From the NCBI GenBank assembly GCA_902476875.1, contig CABSFC010000082.1, forward strand, positions 1 through 12,832: a stretch of DNA of 12,832 bases. Reading direction: 5' to 3'. The DNA is from an uncultured Oscillibacter sp. (GTDB lineage Bacteria > Bacillota > Clostridia > Oscillospirales > Oscillospiraceae). The notes beneath the pieces were generated by a model. That model saw only the letters and a list, made by a program, of their open reading frames with translations. It was not told where the DNA came from and did not search any database. Made by a program: the position numbers and the translations under genes. Below are positions 1 through 7,179 of this stretch, in pieces (positions within the stretch are counted from its first letter, which is position 1; each line of letters starts with the position of its first letter).

Positions 1-29
1 CCGCCCGAACGCGGGTATTTGTTGGAACC

Positions 30-48
30 GGGCGGATAATATCCGCCC
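30..48. repeat. REP-like palindrome, copy 1
   Basis: GGGCGGATAATATCCGCCC is a perfect inverted repeat with 9-bp arms around one central base. The segment CCGCCCCTACA at 43-53 recurs exactly at 1778-1788, and a 19-bp relative with 16 of 19 bases equal lies at 3976-3994. This suggests a dispersed intergenic repeat family. Confidence 0.7.
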
Positions 49-255
49 CTACAAAGGCTGTATCCTATCGCCCACGGAGTTCATAGCGAAGCGGAATGAA
101 CGGGTGGGTCGATAAAGCCCTTGCGATGATATCCCACAGGTTTGCACCCAACGTCCCAAATGCGGCTTGAACGCCCTACCAAACGCCGGTGTATAGCGCA
201 GCCGGATGAGCCCTGGCAGGTTTTCTCCGGTCGCATCGTGACGGAGCCCGCGTCC

Positions 256-291
256 CCAAACTTTTCCCATGCAAGCATGGGGAAAGTTTGG
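256..291. repeat. Long imperfect hairpin
   Basis: Arms 256-272 and 275-291 pair over 17 bp with one G-T wobble and a 2-base centre (a 4-base loop if the last pair opens). No T-run follows on either strand, so it does not look like an intrinsic terminator. It sits about 100 bp before rbfA and is probably an intergenic repeat or a leader RNA structure. Confidence 0.7.
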
Positions 292-302
292 ACAAAAGCG
301 CC

Positions 303-357
303 TTTTCTTTTGGACCGTGCACGGCCCGTTTTCTTTTCGGCGCAACCGAAAAGAAAA
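303..357. repeat. TTTTCTTTT repeats with palindrome and 12-bp inverted repeat
   Basis: TTTTCTTTT occurs at 303-311 and again at 329-337. The second copy belongs to a perfect 12-bp inverted repeat (TTTTCTTTTCGG at 329-340, its complement at 346-357, 5-base loop). The perfect palindrome CCGTGCACGG lies between them at 315-324. If transcribed, the A-rich 3' arm would fold just before the rbfA ribosome binding site. Confidence 0.7.
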
Positions 358-391
358 TGGGGGGGTGCAAAATATCCAAGGAGGTATCCCT

Positions 392-787
392 ATGCCCAGC
401 AACCGAATCGGCCGTATCAACGAAGAGATCCAGCGGGAGCTGTCCGACCAGCTCCGCCGCCTGAAAGACCCCCGGGTCTCCGGCACCGGCATGGTCTCCA
501 TCACCCGGGTGGACACCACCGGCGACCTGCGCTACGCCCGGGTCTATATCAGCGTTCTGGACAAATCCCGGGAAAAGGATGTCCTGAAGGGCCTGAAATC
601 CGCCGCCGGCTTTTTGCGCCGGGAGCTGGGCCGCGCCCTGCAATTGCGCTACACCCCGGAGCTGCAGTTCATCGGCGACGACTCCATCCAGCACGGCGCC
701 CACATTCTGGAGGTCCTGCGGGACCCCGATAAGGTGAAGCCCGTCAACCCCGACAACGACGCCGTCCTGCCGGACGAGGAGGAGTAA
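392..787 (+). CDS. rbfA: Ribosome-binding factor A
   Basis: Product of 131 residues, the usual RbfA size. RbfA is a small KH-fold protein that binds the 30S subunit and helps mature the 5' end of 16S rRNA. Family signatures are visible: RINEEIQRELSDQLRRLKDPRV near the N-terminus (basic helix plus DPRV), VSITRVDTTGDLRYARVYIS in the middle, and FLRRELGRALQLRYTPEL before the acidic tail DEEE. The frame stays open further upstream to 269, but the start at 392 is chosen because AAGGAGG at 378-384 lies 7 bases before it and the family N-terminus begins there. It stops 2 bases before nrnA, so the two are co-transcribed and likely translationally coupled. Confidence 0.95.
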   Translation: MPSNRIGRINEEIQRELSDQLRRLKDPRVSGTGMVSITRVDTTGDLRYARVYISVLDKSREKDVLKGLKSAAGFLRRELGRALQLRYTPELQFIGDDSIQHGAHILEVLRDPDKVKPVNPDNDAVLPDEEE

Positions 788-789
788 GC

Positions 790-1746
790 ATGCTGACTGT
801 CCCGGAGACCGCCGCTCTGCTGCGGACCTTTGACAATGTTCTGATCCTGACCCACGTCCGTCCCGACGGCGACACCGTGGGCTGCGCCGCCGCCCTGTGC
901 GCGGGCCTCCGGGCCCTGGGCAAGACGGCGTACCTGCTGCCCAACCCCGAGCTGACGGACACCACCGCCCCCTATTTCGCCCCCTACGCCGCCCCGGCGG
1001 GCTTTGTGCCGGAGAAGGTGGTGTCCACGGACATCGCCACGGCGGGCCTGCTGCCGGAGAACGCCAAGCCCTACGCCGGGCGCATCGACCTTGCCATCGA
1101 TCACCACCCCTCCTTCGAGCACTTCGGCAGGGCCAACATCGTCCGCCCGGAGGCCGCCGCCTGCGGCGAGCTGATCTACGACATCCTGGCCGCCCTGGGC
1201 CCCATCACCCGGTCGCTGGCCCTGCCGCTGTATGTGGCGGTGTCCACGGACACCGGCTGCTTTGCCTACGCCAACACCACCGACCGCACCCACGCCGTGG
1301 CGGCGGCGCTGATGCGCACCGGCATTGACTTCCAGACCGTCAACAAGGTGTTCTTCCGCACCAAGAGCCGCAAGCGGATGCAGCTGGAGGGCGCCATGCT
1401 GGATACGATGGAATTCTATGACCATGACCGGGTGGCCGTCCTGTCCGTTCCCATATCCCTGATGGAACGGGTGCAGGCCACGGAGAGCGACGCCGAGGAC
1501 CTCTCCTCGCTGGGCGGGCAGATCGAGGGCGTGGACTGCGCCGTCACCATGCGGGAGCTGCGGCCCGACGTGTGGAAGATGTCCGTCCGCACCGGCGCCC
1601 GGGTCAACGCCACCGACGTCTGCCGCCTCCTGGGCGGCGGCGGCCACGCCGCTGCGGCGGGCTGCACCGTGGAGGCCCCCTTCCCCGAGGCCAGGCGCCG
1701 CATCCTGGCGGCCATCGCCCAAACTGTGCCGGATTTCGTCCCGTGA
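790..1746 (+). CDS. nrnA: DHH-family oligoribonuclease / pAp phosphatase (NrnA)
   Basis: Product of 318 residues, matching bifunctional NrnA, which degrades 2-5 nt nanoRNAs and dephosphorylates pAp in the cytoplasm. The DHH superfamily metal ligands are present in order: HVRPDGD at 22-28, VSTD with D81, the namesake DHH at 104-106, and STDTG with D154. The C-terminal DHHA1 substrate-binding motif GGGGH is at 282-286. The start lies 2 bases after the rbfA stop, with GGAGGAG from the rbfA end serving as ribosome binding site. Its place between rbfA and truB is the standard Firmicutes arrangement and supports the call. Nothing looks broken. Confidence 0.95.
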   Translation: MLTVPETAALLRTFDNVLILTHVRPDGDTVGCAAALCAGLRALGKTAYLLPNPELTDTTAPYFAPYAAPAGFVPEKVVSTDIATAGLLPENAKPYAGRIDLAIDHHPSFEHFGRANIVRPEAAACGELIYDILAALGPITRSLALPLYVAVSTDTGCFAYANTTDRTHAVAAALMRTGIDFQTVNKVFFRTKSRKRMQLEGAMLDTMEFYDHDRVAVLSVPISLMERVQATESDAEDLSSLGGQIEGVDCAVTMRELRPDVWKMSVRTGARVNATDVCRLLGGGGHAAAAGCTVEAPFPEARRRILAAIAQTVPDFVP

Positions 1747-1757
1747 CGTCCCTGCGG

Positions 1758-1788
1758 GGGGCGGTCTCCGCGCCGGCCCGCCCCTACA
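1758..1788. repeat. REP-like inverted repeat, partial copy 2
   Basis: GGGGCGG at 1758-1764 pairs with CCGCCCC at 1778-1784 across a 13-base GC-rich loop. The 11-mer CCGCCCCTACA at 1778-1788 is identical to 43-53. It fills most of the 64-bp gap between nrnA and the next gene. Confidence 0.5.
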
Positions 1789-1810
1789 TAGAACAAAAGG
1801 AGGAACGCCT

Positions 1811-2083
1811 ATGAGCTGCTGGACAAGCCGAAAGGTCGGCTGGGTCCTTACGGCCATTGCGCTCATACTGTGCTGGATAACCGCGCGGTCGAATTCCGTC
1901 GTCTGTGGGGTGCTGGCCCTCGCGGTCCTGGCTCTGGACCTCATCCAGACCCTGATCTATTACCGCTGTCCCCACTGCGGCCGCCTGATCCGTACCAAGA
2001 GCCCCCGCATGCCCCTCTACTGCGCCCGCTGCGGCAGGGAACTGCTGCAGCCCGACCAACAGGACCGCCACCCGGATTGGTGA
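1811..2083 (+). CDS. Small membrane protein with C-terminal zinc ribbon
   Basis: A 90-residue protein of no family I can name. Two hydrophobic segments (about 9-25 and 30-50) form a likely membrane hairpin. A short zinc ribbon follows, CPHCG at 53-57 and CARCG at 71-75, giving four cysteine ligands (53, 56, 71, 74), then a polar tail. A strong AAGGAGG at 1797-1803 sits 7 bases before the ATG, which supports real translation. It lies in the same direction inside the rbfA-nrnA-truB-ribF operon with gaps of 64 and 53 bp. Membrane plus ribbon proteins often act as adaptors or sensors, but no function can be assigned here. Confidence 0.8.
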   Translation: MSCWTSRKVGWVLTAIALILCWITARSNSVVCGVLALAVLALDLIQTLIYYRCPHCGRLIRTKSPRMPLYCARCGRELLQPDQQDRHPDW

Positions 2084-2136
2084 CCTCCCGCAAGGGCGGT
2101 CCTGGAAATCTCCCACCGAAGGAGCATCATATTCTC

Positions 2137-3003
2137 ATGCCTAACGGAATCGTCATCATCGATAAGCCCGCCGGCTGGACCAGCATGGACGTGTGCGCCA
2201 AGCTGCGGGGCATCCTGCGGGAAAAGCGGGTGGGCCACGGCGGCACGCTGGACCCCATGGCCACCGGGGTCCTGCCGGTGTTCGTGGGGCAGGCCACCCG
2301 GGCCGTGGAGTTCGCGGAAAACAGCCGCAAGGAATACGTGGCGGGTCTGCGCCTGGGCCAGGTGACCAACACCCAGGACATCACCGGCGAGACGCTGGAG
2401 ACCCGTCCCGTCGCCGCCTCCCGGGCCGATGTGGAGGCCGCCCTGGGCCGCTTCCTGGGGGACATCCAGCAGATCCCCCCCATGTACTCCGCCATCAAGG
2501 TGGGCGGCCAGAAGCTGTATGACCTGGCCCGCAGGGGCCGGGAGGTCGCCCGCAAGCCTCGCCCCGTCACCATCTACGAGCTGGAGCTGCTGGAACAGGA
2601 GAGCGGAACGGACTACCGCTTCCGCTGCGTCTGCTCCAAGGGCACCTATATCCGCACCCTCTGCCACGACATCGGACAGCGCCTGGGCTGCGGCGGCACG
2701 CTGTACAGCCTCCGCCGCACCATGGCGGCGGGCTTCACCCTGGACCGGGCCGTCTCCATAGAGGACGTGCAGGAACAGGGCGCGTCCCTGCTTCTGCCCA
2801 CGGACAGCCTGTTCGCCCAGTATCCCGCGCTGCCGCCGCTCTCCCCCGGAAAGGAAAAGCGGGTCCGCTGCGGCAATCCCATCACCACCCTCTCCGTCCC
2901 CGACGGCACTTACCGCGTCTACGGTCAGGACGGCGCGTTTCTCTGCCTCTCCCAGGCGAAGGACGGCGTCCTGACCTCCATCAAGAACTTCTTTGGAGCG
3001 TAA
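2137..3003 (+). CDS. truB: tRNA pseudouridine(55) synthase TruB
   Basis: Product of 288 residues. TruB converts U55 of the T-loop to pseudouridine in nearly all elongator tRNAs. The N-terminus GIVIIDKPAGWTS and motif II GHGGTLDPMATGVLP are diagnostic; D39 in GTLDP is the catalytic aspartate. The segments KEYVAGLRLG, QIPPMYSAIKVGGQKLYDLAR and CSKGTYIRTLCHDIG are also typical. A C-terminal PUA-like region follows (RCGNPIT, then YRVYGQDGAFLCLSQ). The frame is open upstream, but the ATG at 2137 matches the family start and has GAAGGAG at 2118-2124, with a somewhat long 12-base spacer. It ends 4 bases before the ribF start. Confidence 0.95.
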   Translation: MPNGIVIIDKPAGWTSMDVCAKLRGILREKRVGHGGTLDPMATGVLPVFVGQATRAVEFAENSRKEYVAGLRLGQVTNTQDITGETLETRPVAASRADVEAALGRFLGDIQQIPPMYSAIKVGGQKLYDLARRGREVARKPRPVTIYELELLEQESGTDYRFRCVCSKGTYIRTLCHDIGQRLGCGGTLYSLRRTMAAGFTLDRAVSIEDVQEQGASLLLPTDSLFAQYPALPPLSPGKEKRVRCGNPITTLSVPDGTYRVYGQDGAFLCLSQAKDGVLTSIKNFFGA

Positions 3004-3007
3004 AGAT

Positions 3008-3916
3008 ATGTCCAGTAAGGAAAAAGTCATCGCCCTGGGCTTCTTCGACGGAGTCCACCTGGGCCACGCCGCCCTGCTGCGGCGCGCCGTGGAGGAGGCC
3101 GCCGCCCGGGGCGTCATCCCGGCGGTGTTCACCTTTGACCGGGTGCCGAAGGAGGTCGTCACCGGCATCCCCTGCCCCCTCATCAACTCCCCGGAGGACC
3201 GGCGGGACCTGATGCGCCGCCTGTACGGCATCCAGGAGGTCATCATGGTCCCCTTTGACCGGGAGATGATGACCACCGCCTGGCAGGACTATATCACCGA
3301 AATCCTGGTGAAGCGGCACCACGCCGTCCACCTGGTGGCGGGCCACGACCACCACTTCGGCCACAAGAACCAGGGCACGCCGGAGCTGCTGGCGCGAAAG
3401 TGCGCGGAGCTGGGGCTGGGCTGCGACATCATCCCCAAGGTGGAGGTGGGCGGCATCACCGTCAGCTCCACCTACATCCGCCGCCTGGTGGAGCTGGGGC
3501 AGATCGAGCGGGCCAACCGCTTCCTGGGCCATCCCCACACGCTGACAGGCGCCGTCCGCCACGGGCGGGGCGTGGGCTCCTCCCGGCTGTTCCCCACCGC
3601 CAACCTGACGGTCCCCGCCCATGTTCTGGTGCCCAGCCACGGCGTCTACGTCACCCGGGCATACCTGCCGGACGGCGGCAGCTACGCCGCCGTCACCAAC
3701 GTAGGCACCCGGCCCACGCTGAACAACGGCACCGATATCACCGTGGAGGCCTGCCTGCTGGACTTTGCGGGCGATTTGTACGGAAAGACGGTCCGGGTGG
3801 AGTTTTACCGCCACATCCGGGATGAGATCCGCTTCGACTCTCTGGACGCGCTGAAGGCCCAGATCGCCGCCGATGTGGAGACCACCCGGCGCTATTTCGC
3901 GGAGCATACGGACTGA
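3008..3916 (+). CDS. ribF: Bifunctional riboflavin kinase / FAD synthetase
   Basis: Product of 302 residues with the two-domain RibF plan. It phosphorylates riboflavin to FMN and adenylylates FMN to FAD. The N-terminal adenylyltransferase carries GFFDGVHLGH at 11-20, AGHDHHFG at 111-118 and SSTYIR at 153-158. The C-terminal flavokinase carries GRGVGSSRLFPTANL at 186-200, NVGTRPT at 231-237 and EACLLDF from 248. A TTG at 2993 is in frame, but the ATG at 3008 fits better, with GGAG at 2995-2998 and a 9-base spacer. That ribosome binding site lies in the end of truB, so the pair is coupled. It is the last gene of the operon and is followed at once by a terminator. Confidence 0.95.
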   Translation: MSSKEKVIALGFFDGVHLGHAALLRRAVEEAAARGVIPAVFTFDRVPKEVVTGIPCPLINSPEDRRDLMRRLYGIQEVIMVPFDREMMTTAWQDYITEILVKRHHAVHLVAGHDHHFGHKNQGTPELLARKCAELGLGCDIIPKVEVGGITVSSTYIRRLVELGQIERANRFLGHPHTLTGAVRHGRGVGSSRLFPTANLTVPAHVLVPSHGVYVTRAYLPDGGSYAAVTNVGTRPTLNNGTDITVEACLLDFAGDLYGKTVRVEFYRHIRDEIRFDSLDALKAQIAADVETTRRYFAEHTD

Positions 3917-3918
3917 CG

Positions 3919-3948
3919 AAAGGGCGCCCCTGATGGGGCGTCCTTTTT
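3919..3948 (+). terminator. Intrinsic terminator after ribF
   Basis: Stem 3919-3930 with 3935-3946 (12 bp, one G-T wobble), loop TGAT, then a T5 tail ending at 3948. It begins 2 bases after the ribF stop and closes the rbfA-ribF operon. Confidence 0.9.
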
Positions 3949-3975
3949 GACGGCGGCATTGATTTGACGATGCGG

Positions 3976-3994
3976 GGGCGGGTCGTATCCGCCC
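3976..3994. repeat. REP-like palindrome, copy 3
   Basis: GGGCGGGTCGTATCCGCCC matches copy 1 (30-48) at 16 of 19 positions, with the same length and the same outer arms. It lies in the gap between the convergent ribF and spoIIE operons, next to a second small hairpin (CGCGG...CCGCG, about 4000-4015). Confidence 0.55.
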
Positions 3995-4043
3995 GGGACG
4001 CGCGGTATCGCCGCGAGGAACAGGCGGACGGCCCCCGCGGCAA

Positions 4044-4069
4044 AGGGCAGGCGCCGCCGCGCCTGCCCT
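4044..4069 (-). terminator. Probable terminator of the spoIIE operon
   Basis: Perfect 11-bp stem 4044-4054 with 4059-4069 and a 4-base loop, starting 14 bases past the stop of the small minus-strand gene. Read on the minus strand, the T-tail is only TTTG, so termination may be modest. Confidence 0.6.
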
Positions 4070-4083
4070 CTTCCTATATCCGG

Positions 4084-4356
4084 TCAAATCAGAGTCACTG
4101 TCAGCCAGACCAGGCCGATGCCCGCCGCGCCCATCAGGGTGTACACCGCCGGGCTCAGCTCCCGCCACACCCGGCTGAACCGCCCGTGGTCGCCGCCGGC
4201 GTAGTTCCGGGCCACCCGCCGGGCCTCCTCCACCAGCTCCCGGGCCGTGACGCCCTCCCCGGCGGCGTCGTTCCGCACGATGAAGATCGCCTGCTCGAAA
4301 AACCGCTGGTCCGGGGAATCCACCACCACGACTCTTCTGGAAATACCTTTCACCAT
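4084..4356 (-). CDS. Small tail-anchored protein next to spoIIE, unknown function
   Basis: A 90-residue protein. The soluble N-terminal part begins MVKGISRRVVVVDSPD, then FEQAIFIVRN, followed by a charged helix ELVEEARRVARNY (about 43-55). One hydrophobic segment at the C-terminus (about 69-90) would anchor it in the membrane with the N-terminus inside. Its start is set by AGGAGG (minus strand, 4366-4371) with a 9-base spacer; the open frame further upstream overlaps spoIIE and looks like noise. It follows spoIIE after 53 bp on the same strand, so it is probably co-transcribed and may act in sporulation, but that is inference. I recall similar short proteins in Clostridia but know no function. 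Confidence 0.8.
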   Translation of the reverse strand: MVKGISRRVVVVDSPDQRFFEQAIFIVRNDAAGEGVTARELVEEARRVARNYAGGDHGRFSRVWRELSPAVYTLMGAAGIGLVWLTVTLI

Positions 4357-4409
4357 TGTCAAAAGCCTCCTGATGTTGATACCTCCATTTTGCCGCGGCG
4401 GCGGAAAAT

Positions 4410-6464
4410 TTATACGGGGACCGCGCCCTTTTTTCCGTCCTCCGCCGGGCGGTACAGCACCTGCACCCCGCAGTCGTCCTGCAGCTTCTCCCGGCGGACG
4501 CTCTCCGACAAAATCAGCCCCGCCAGGGCCTGGGGGTCCTCCCCCTCCCAGCCCGCCAGCAGGTCCTGGAGCCACTCGTCCCGCCCCGGGTCCGCCACGC
4601 CGTCGCTGATCATCACCGCGAAGCCGCCGGGGTCCAGCTTCGCCTTCGTCACGTCAGGCTGGGCGGGGGTCCCCCGCAGGCCCGCCGGGAGGCTGGCTCC
4701 CGTGACCCGGCGGACCGTCCCGCCCTTTTTCAGATAGCTGGGGGCGGCGCCGTACTTGTAAAAGGCCGCCTCTCCGGAGGCCGGGTCGAACACGCACAGG
4801 TCGATGGTGGTGAAGCTCCCCGTCTCCGCCCCCCGGAGGGCCATGGCCGCGTTCAGCGTCTTCAGCGCCGCCTCCGGCTCAATACCCGCCTCCAGGAACT
4901 GCCGCAGCAGCCGGCAGGTCAGGGCGGATTCCTTCCGGGCGGGCTCGCCGCTGCCCATGCCGTCCGCCAGCAGCAGGCACCAGCGGCCCTGCTCCGTCCG
5001 GAAGGAGGTCACCGTGTCCCCGCAGACCGTCTCCCCCTCCTTGGGCCGCAGAACCGCGCCCACCCGGCAGGCGAAGTCCGCCTCCCCCGCCGCGCACACC
5101 GCCTCGCCAAGGCCGGCGGCGGTGGCGGTCAGCAGCTCGCTGAGCTGGGCGTACTGCCCCCGGGCGCTGCGTCGGGTCTCCTCCAGCTGCCGCCGGTACT
5201 GCCGCCGCAGCAGGAAAGCCGACAGCTCCCCGTTCACCGCCGTGATGAAGTCCGGCAGGTGGATGCAGCGGTCCGCGAAATAGCCGGGAAAGTCCTTGGG
5301 CATGGCCCGCCCCCGCTCCAGGAGGTAGGGCGTGGCGTCGTTCAGGGCGTTGAAAGTCCCGGTGTACTCCCGCTGCCAGCACAGTTCGCACAGCGCGCAG
5401 CCCCGGCAGACCTTCTCCGCCGCCCGGTCGAAGATGACGGCGGGGTTTTCGTCGGTGGACTGAGGCGTGTTCCGGCCCATGCTGTCGTACAGGTCCCGCA
5501 GCGCCCCCGCCGCCCGGGTCAATCGGTCCTTCAGCTGCGCCCCCACGGCGGCCTCGTCCGACGGCGGCGCCCGCTTCACCCGCTTGCCGCCGAAGAGCCG
5601 CCCAGGCAGCAGCAAAAAGAGGCACATACCCGCCGCGGACTCCAGCAGCAGCGGCTGGGCCAGCGGCTCCCGGGCGGGCAGCAGCGCCGCCAGCGCCGCC
5701 GCCAGGAAGGCCAGCGCCGCGCCGCTCCTCCGCCGTCCCGTCCGGCTGCCCGCCAGCAATCCCGCAAGGCCCAGGCCGGCGGTGAAGATGCCGCTGCCCG
5801 TTCCGGCGCACAGGTCCGCCGTCAATCCCAACCCCAGCCCCGCCGAGGCCCCCGCCACGGCGCCCCGCTCATAGGCGGTGTAGGCCAGCAGAACGCACAG
5901 CAGCGTCCGCCCCACGGAGAGGCCCAGCAGCTCCAGGTCCCCCAGGGCCAGCAGCAGCGCCGCCGCCAGAAACAACACGCTGTCCGCCGCGGGCTTGTCC
6001 TGTCCCGGCTGGAACAGGGGCTGGAAAAACCAGGCCGCGGCCCCGGTCAGCCCCGCCGCGGCCAGGCAGGGCGTCACCTCCTCCAGCGGCGACAGCGACT
6101 CGATCACATAGATGCCGTTCACCGCCAGAAACAGCCCCATGGCCGTCAGCGCCAGGACCCTGGGCCGGGCCAGGACCCTGTTTCCCCGAAAGGCGGTGGC
6201 GGCGGTCAGGAGCAGCACGCCGGTGGCAAGGCAGGGCAGCGCGTCGGCAAAGTCCAGAAACAGCAGCGCCCCCGCCGCCAGACCCGTCAGCGCCGCGCCC
6301 CCCAGCGCCCCCGGTCCAGCCGCCGCCACGCAGCCCAGGGCAAAGGGCGCGTAGCCCCCCGGCGTCTGGCTGGCGGTCAGCGCCGCCGCCAGAAAAAAGC
6401 GGATGCCCCACGCCATCAGCCGCGCCGACTGCTCCCGCCCCAAAGTGATCTGACCGTGTTCCAC
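4410..6464 (-). CDS. spoIIE: Stage II sporulation protein E, PP2C phosphatase
   Basis: Product of 684 residues, shorter than the roughly 827 of Bacillus subtilis. SpoIIE sits at the polar septum and dephosphorylates SpoIIAA, which frees sigma F in the forespore. The first 290 residues are a run of hydrophobic helices. A linker follows with a cysteine cluster C353/C356/C359/C362 (VCRGCALCELCW). The C-terminal PP2C domain shows DGMGSG at 501-506, TTIDL at 552-556, SDGV with D621, and DD at 663-664 as metal-binding signatures. The start is a GTG at 6464, chosen for GGGAGG (minus strand, 6473-6478) 8 bases upstream and for the family-like beginning of the first helix. TACAAT (minus strand, 6498-6503) could be its -10 box, but I found no clear -35 or Spo0A box. 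Confidence 0.93.
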   Translation of the reverse strand: MEHGQITLGREQSARLMAWGIRFFLAAALTASQTPGGYAPFALGCVAAAGPGALGGAALTGLAAGALLFLDFADALPCLATGVLLLTAATAFRGNRVLARPRVLALTAMGLFLAVNGIYVIESLSPLEEVTPCLAAAGLTGAAAWFFQPLFQPGQDKPAADSVLFLAAALLLALGDLELLGLSVGRTLLCVLLAYTAYERGAVAGASAGLGLGLTADLCAGTGSGIFTAGLGLAGLLAGSRTGRRRSGAALAFLAAALAALLPAREPLAQPLLLESAAGMCLFLLLPGRLFGGKRVKRAPPSDEAAVGAQLKDRLTRAAGALRDLYDSMGRNTPQSTDENPAVIFDRAAEKVCRGCALCELCWQREYTGTFNALNDATPYLLERGRAMPKDFPGYFADRCIHLPDFITAVNGELSAFLLRRQYRRQLEETRRSARGQYAQLSELLTATAAGLGEAVCAAGEADFACRVGAVLRPKEGETVCGDTVTSFRTEQGRWCLLLADGMGSGEPARKESALTCRLLRQFLEAGIEPEAALKTLNAAMALRGAETGSFTTIDLCVFDPASGEAAFYKYGAAPSYLKKGGTVRRVTGASLPAGLRGTPAQPDVTKAKLDPGGFAVMISDGVADPGRDEWLQDLLAGWEGEDPQALAGLILSESVRREKLQDDCGVQVLYRPAEDGKKGAVPV

Positions 6465-6570
6465 AGCCTGTCCCTCCCGAAACCATGATTTTCCACCATT
6501 GTACAGTCCCGCGGTGAAAAATCCCGTCGGGAAAAGAGGGCGCGCCATTTCCCGGGGCGCTTTGCGGAAG

Positions 6571-6605
6571 AAAAGCCGCCGTCCCGGCACGGGACGGCGG
6601 CTTTT
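6571..6605 (-). terminator. Terminator between the GNAT gene and spoIIE
   Basis: Perfect 15-bp stem 6571-6585 with 6591-6605 and a 5-base loop. On the minus strand it ends in TTTTCTT. It lies 36 bp past the stop of the acetyltransferase gene, so spoIIE needs its own promoter between about 6465 and 6570. Confidence 0.9.
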
Positions 6606-6641
6606 GCGTGATACGGTTATCTTTGGCGGATCGATTCGCGG

Positions 6642-7106
6642 TCAGACGGGAAGCTCCATCTCATCCCCCAGCCCCACGAAGCCGTACTTCTCATAGAGGG
6701 ACCTGCCCATCCGGGTGGCCTCCAGGGTGACGCGGGAGACGCCCCGCTCCCTGGCGGCAGCCACCAGCAGGTCCAGCGTCCTGTACGCGATGCCCCGCCG
6801 CCGGTAGGCGGGCCGTGTGTACATGTTCATGATGTAGGCGTTCTCTCCCGTGGGGTTGTGGTACGTGGGCAGCAGCCGGTAAAAGCTGATGCCTCCGGCC
6901 CCGGCCAGCTCCTCTCCGTCAAACACCAGATAGGCGATGTGGGCCCCCTTTGCCAGCGCCCGGCGGTAGTAGTCCCGGGACTGCGCCTCCACCTCGGACA
7001 TGTCCACGGCGCCGTCCAGCCCGTTGGCCGCCCGCAGGACCTCGATCCGGGTCCTGACCAGGAGATCCAGGTCCTCCGCTGTGGCCCGTCTGTATATCAG
7101 TTCCAT
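6642..7106 (-). CDS. GNAT family N-acetyltransferase
   Basis: Product of 154 residues. The GNAT fold transfers acetyl from acetyl-CoA to an amine. The acetyl-CoA loop is NMYTRPAYRRRGIAYRTLDLLV (about 94-115), with RRRGIA as the R/Q-x-x-G-x-G/A motif. Motif B appears in VTLEATRMGRSLYEKYGFV (about 126-144). The substrate is unknown. Three starts are in frame: ATG at 7124, 7109 and 7106. The 7106 start is preferred because GGGGGAG (7111-7117, minus strand) lies just upstream, while the 7124 codon has no site. It is transcribed alone from a promoter at 7180-7208 and ended by the 6571-6605 stem. Confidence 0.88.
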   Translation of the reverse strand: MELIYRRATAEDLDLLVRTRIEVLRAANGLDGAVDMSEVEAQSRDYYRRALAKGAHIAYLVFDGEELAGAGGISFYRLLPTYHNPTGENAYIMNMYTRPAYRRRGIAYRTLDLLVAAARERGVSRVTLEATRMGRSLYEKYGFVGLGDEMELPV

Positions 7107-7179
7107 CATTCTCCCCCAATACATCGCGAAAAATCAACGATCCGAGTGCCGTGCTTATCCGTTTGGCTAAATTTGATTT

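Larger units (their letters stand above)
1..391. other. Gene-free region upstream of rbfA, rich in small repeats
   Basis: No believable gene lies in this stretch; the open frames that cross it have no ribosome binding site and no recognisable protein. It holds a GGGCGG/CCGCCC palindrome at 30-48 and two related 18-mers at 83-100 and 193-210 (14 of 18 bases equal). It also has a 17-bp hairpin at 256-291, a 10-bp palindrome at 315-324 and a 12-bp inverted repeat at 329-357. In many Firmicutes infB precedes rbfA, but infB is not visible here, so either it ended before the window or the order differs. I see no convincing promoter, so the operon promoter may lie outside or be atypical. Confidence 0.7.

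Noticed and set aside
256..291. Hairpin as an intrinsic terminator of an upstream gene
   Set aside because: The stem is strong, but no T-run follows on either strand, so it was kept as a repeat only.
142..732. Possible 196-residue protein starting in the upstream region
   Set aside because: It runs out of frame through rbfA, has no ribosome binding site and no recognisable domain; it is an artefact of GC-rich frames.
649..1944. Long open frame on the minus strand across nrnA
   Set aside because: It overlaps well-supported genes, has no ribosome binding site, and its composition is what the complement of GC-rich coding DNA gives. The same applies to minus-strand frames at 2017-3276 and 2981-4168 and the plus-strand frame at 5259-6488.
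2993..3007. TTG start for ribF
   Set aside because: The TTG lies at the truB end with no suitable site before it; the ATG at 3008 has GGAG at a good distance and matches the family N-terminus.
6465..6570. Spo0A boxes upstream of spoIIE
   Set aside because: No TGTCGAA or close variant was found on either strand; only a -10-like TACAAT is visible.
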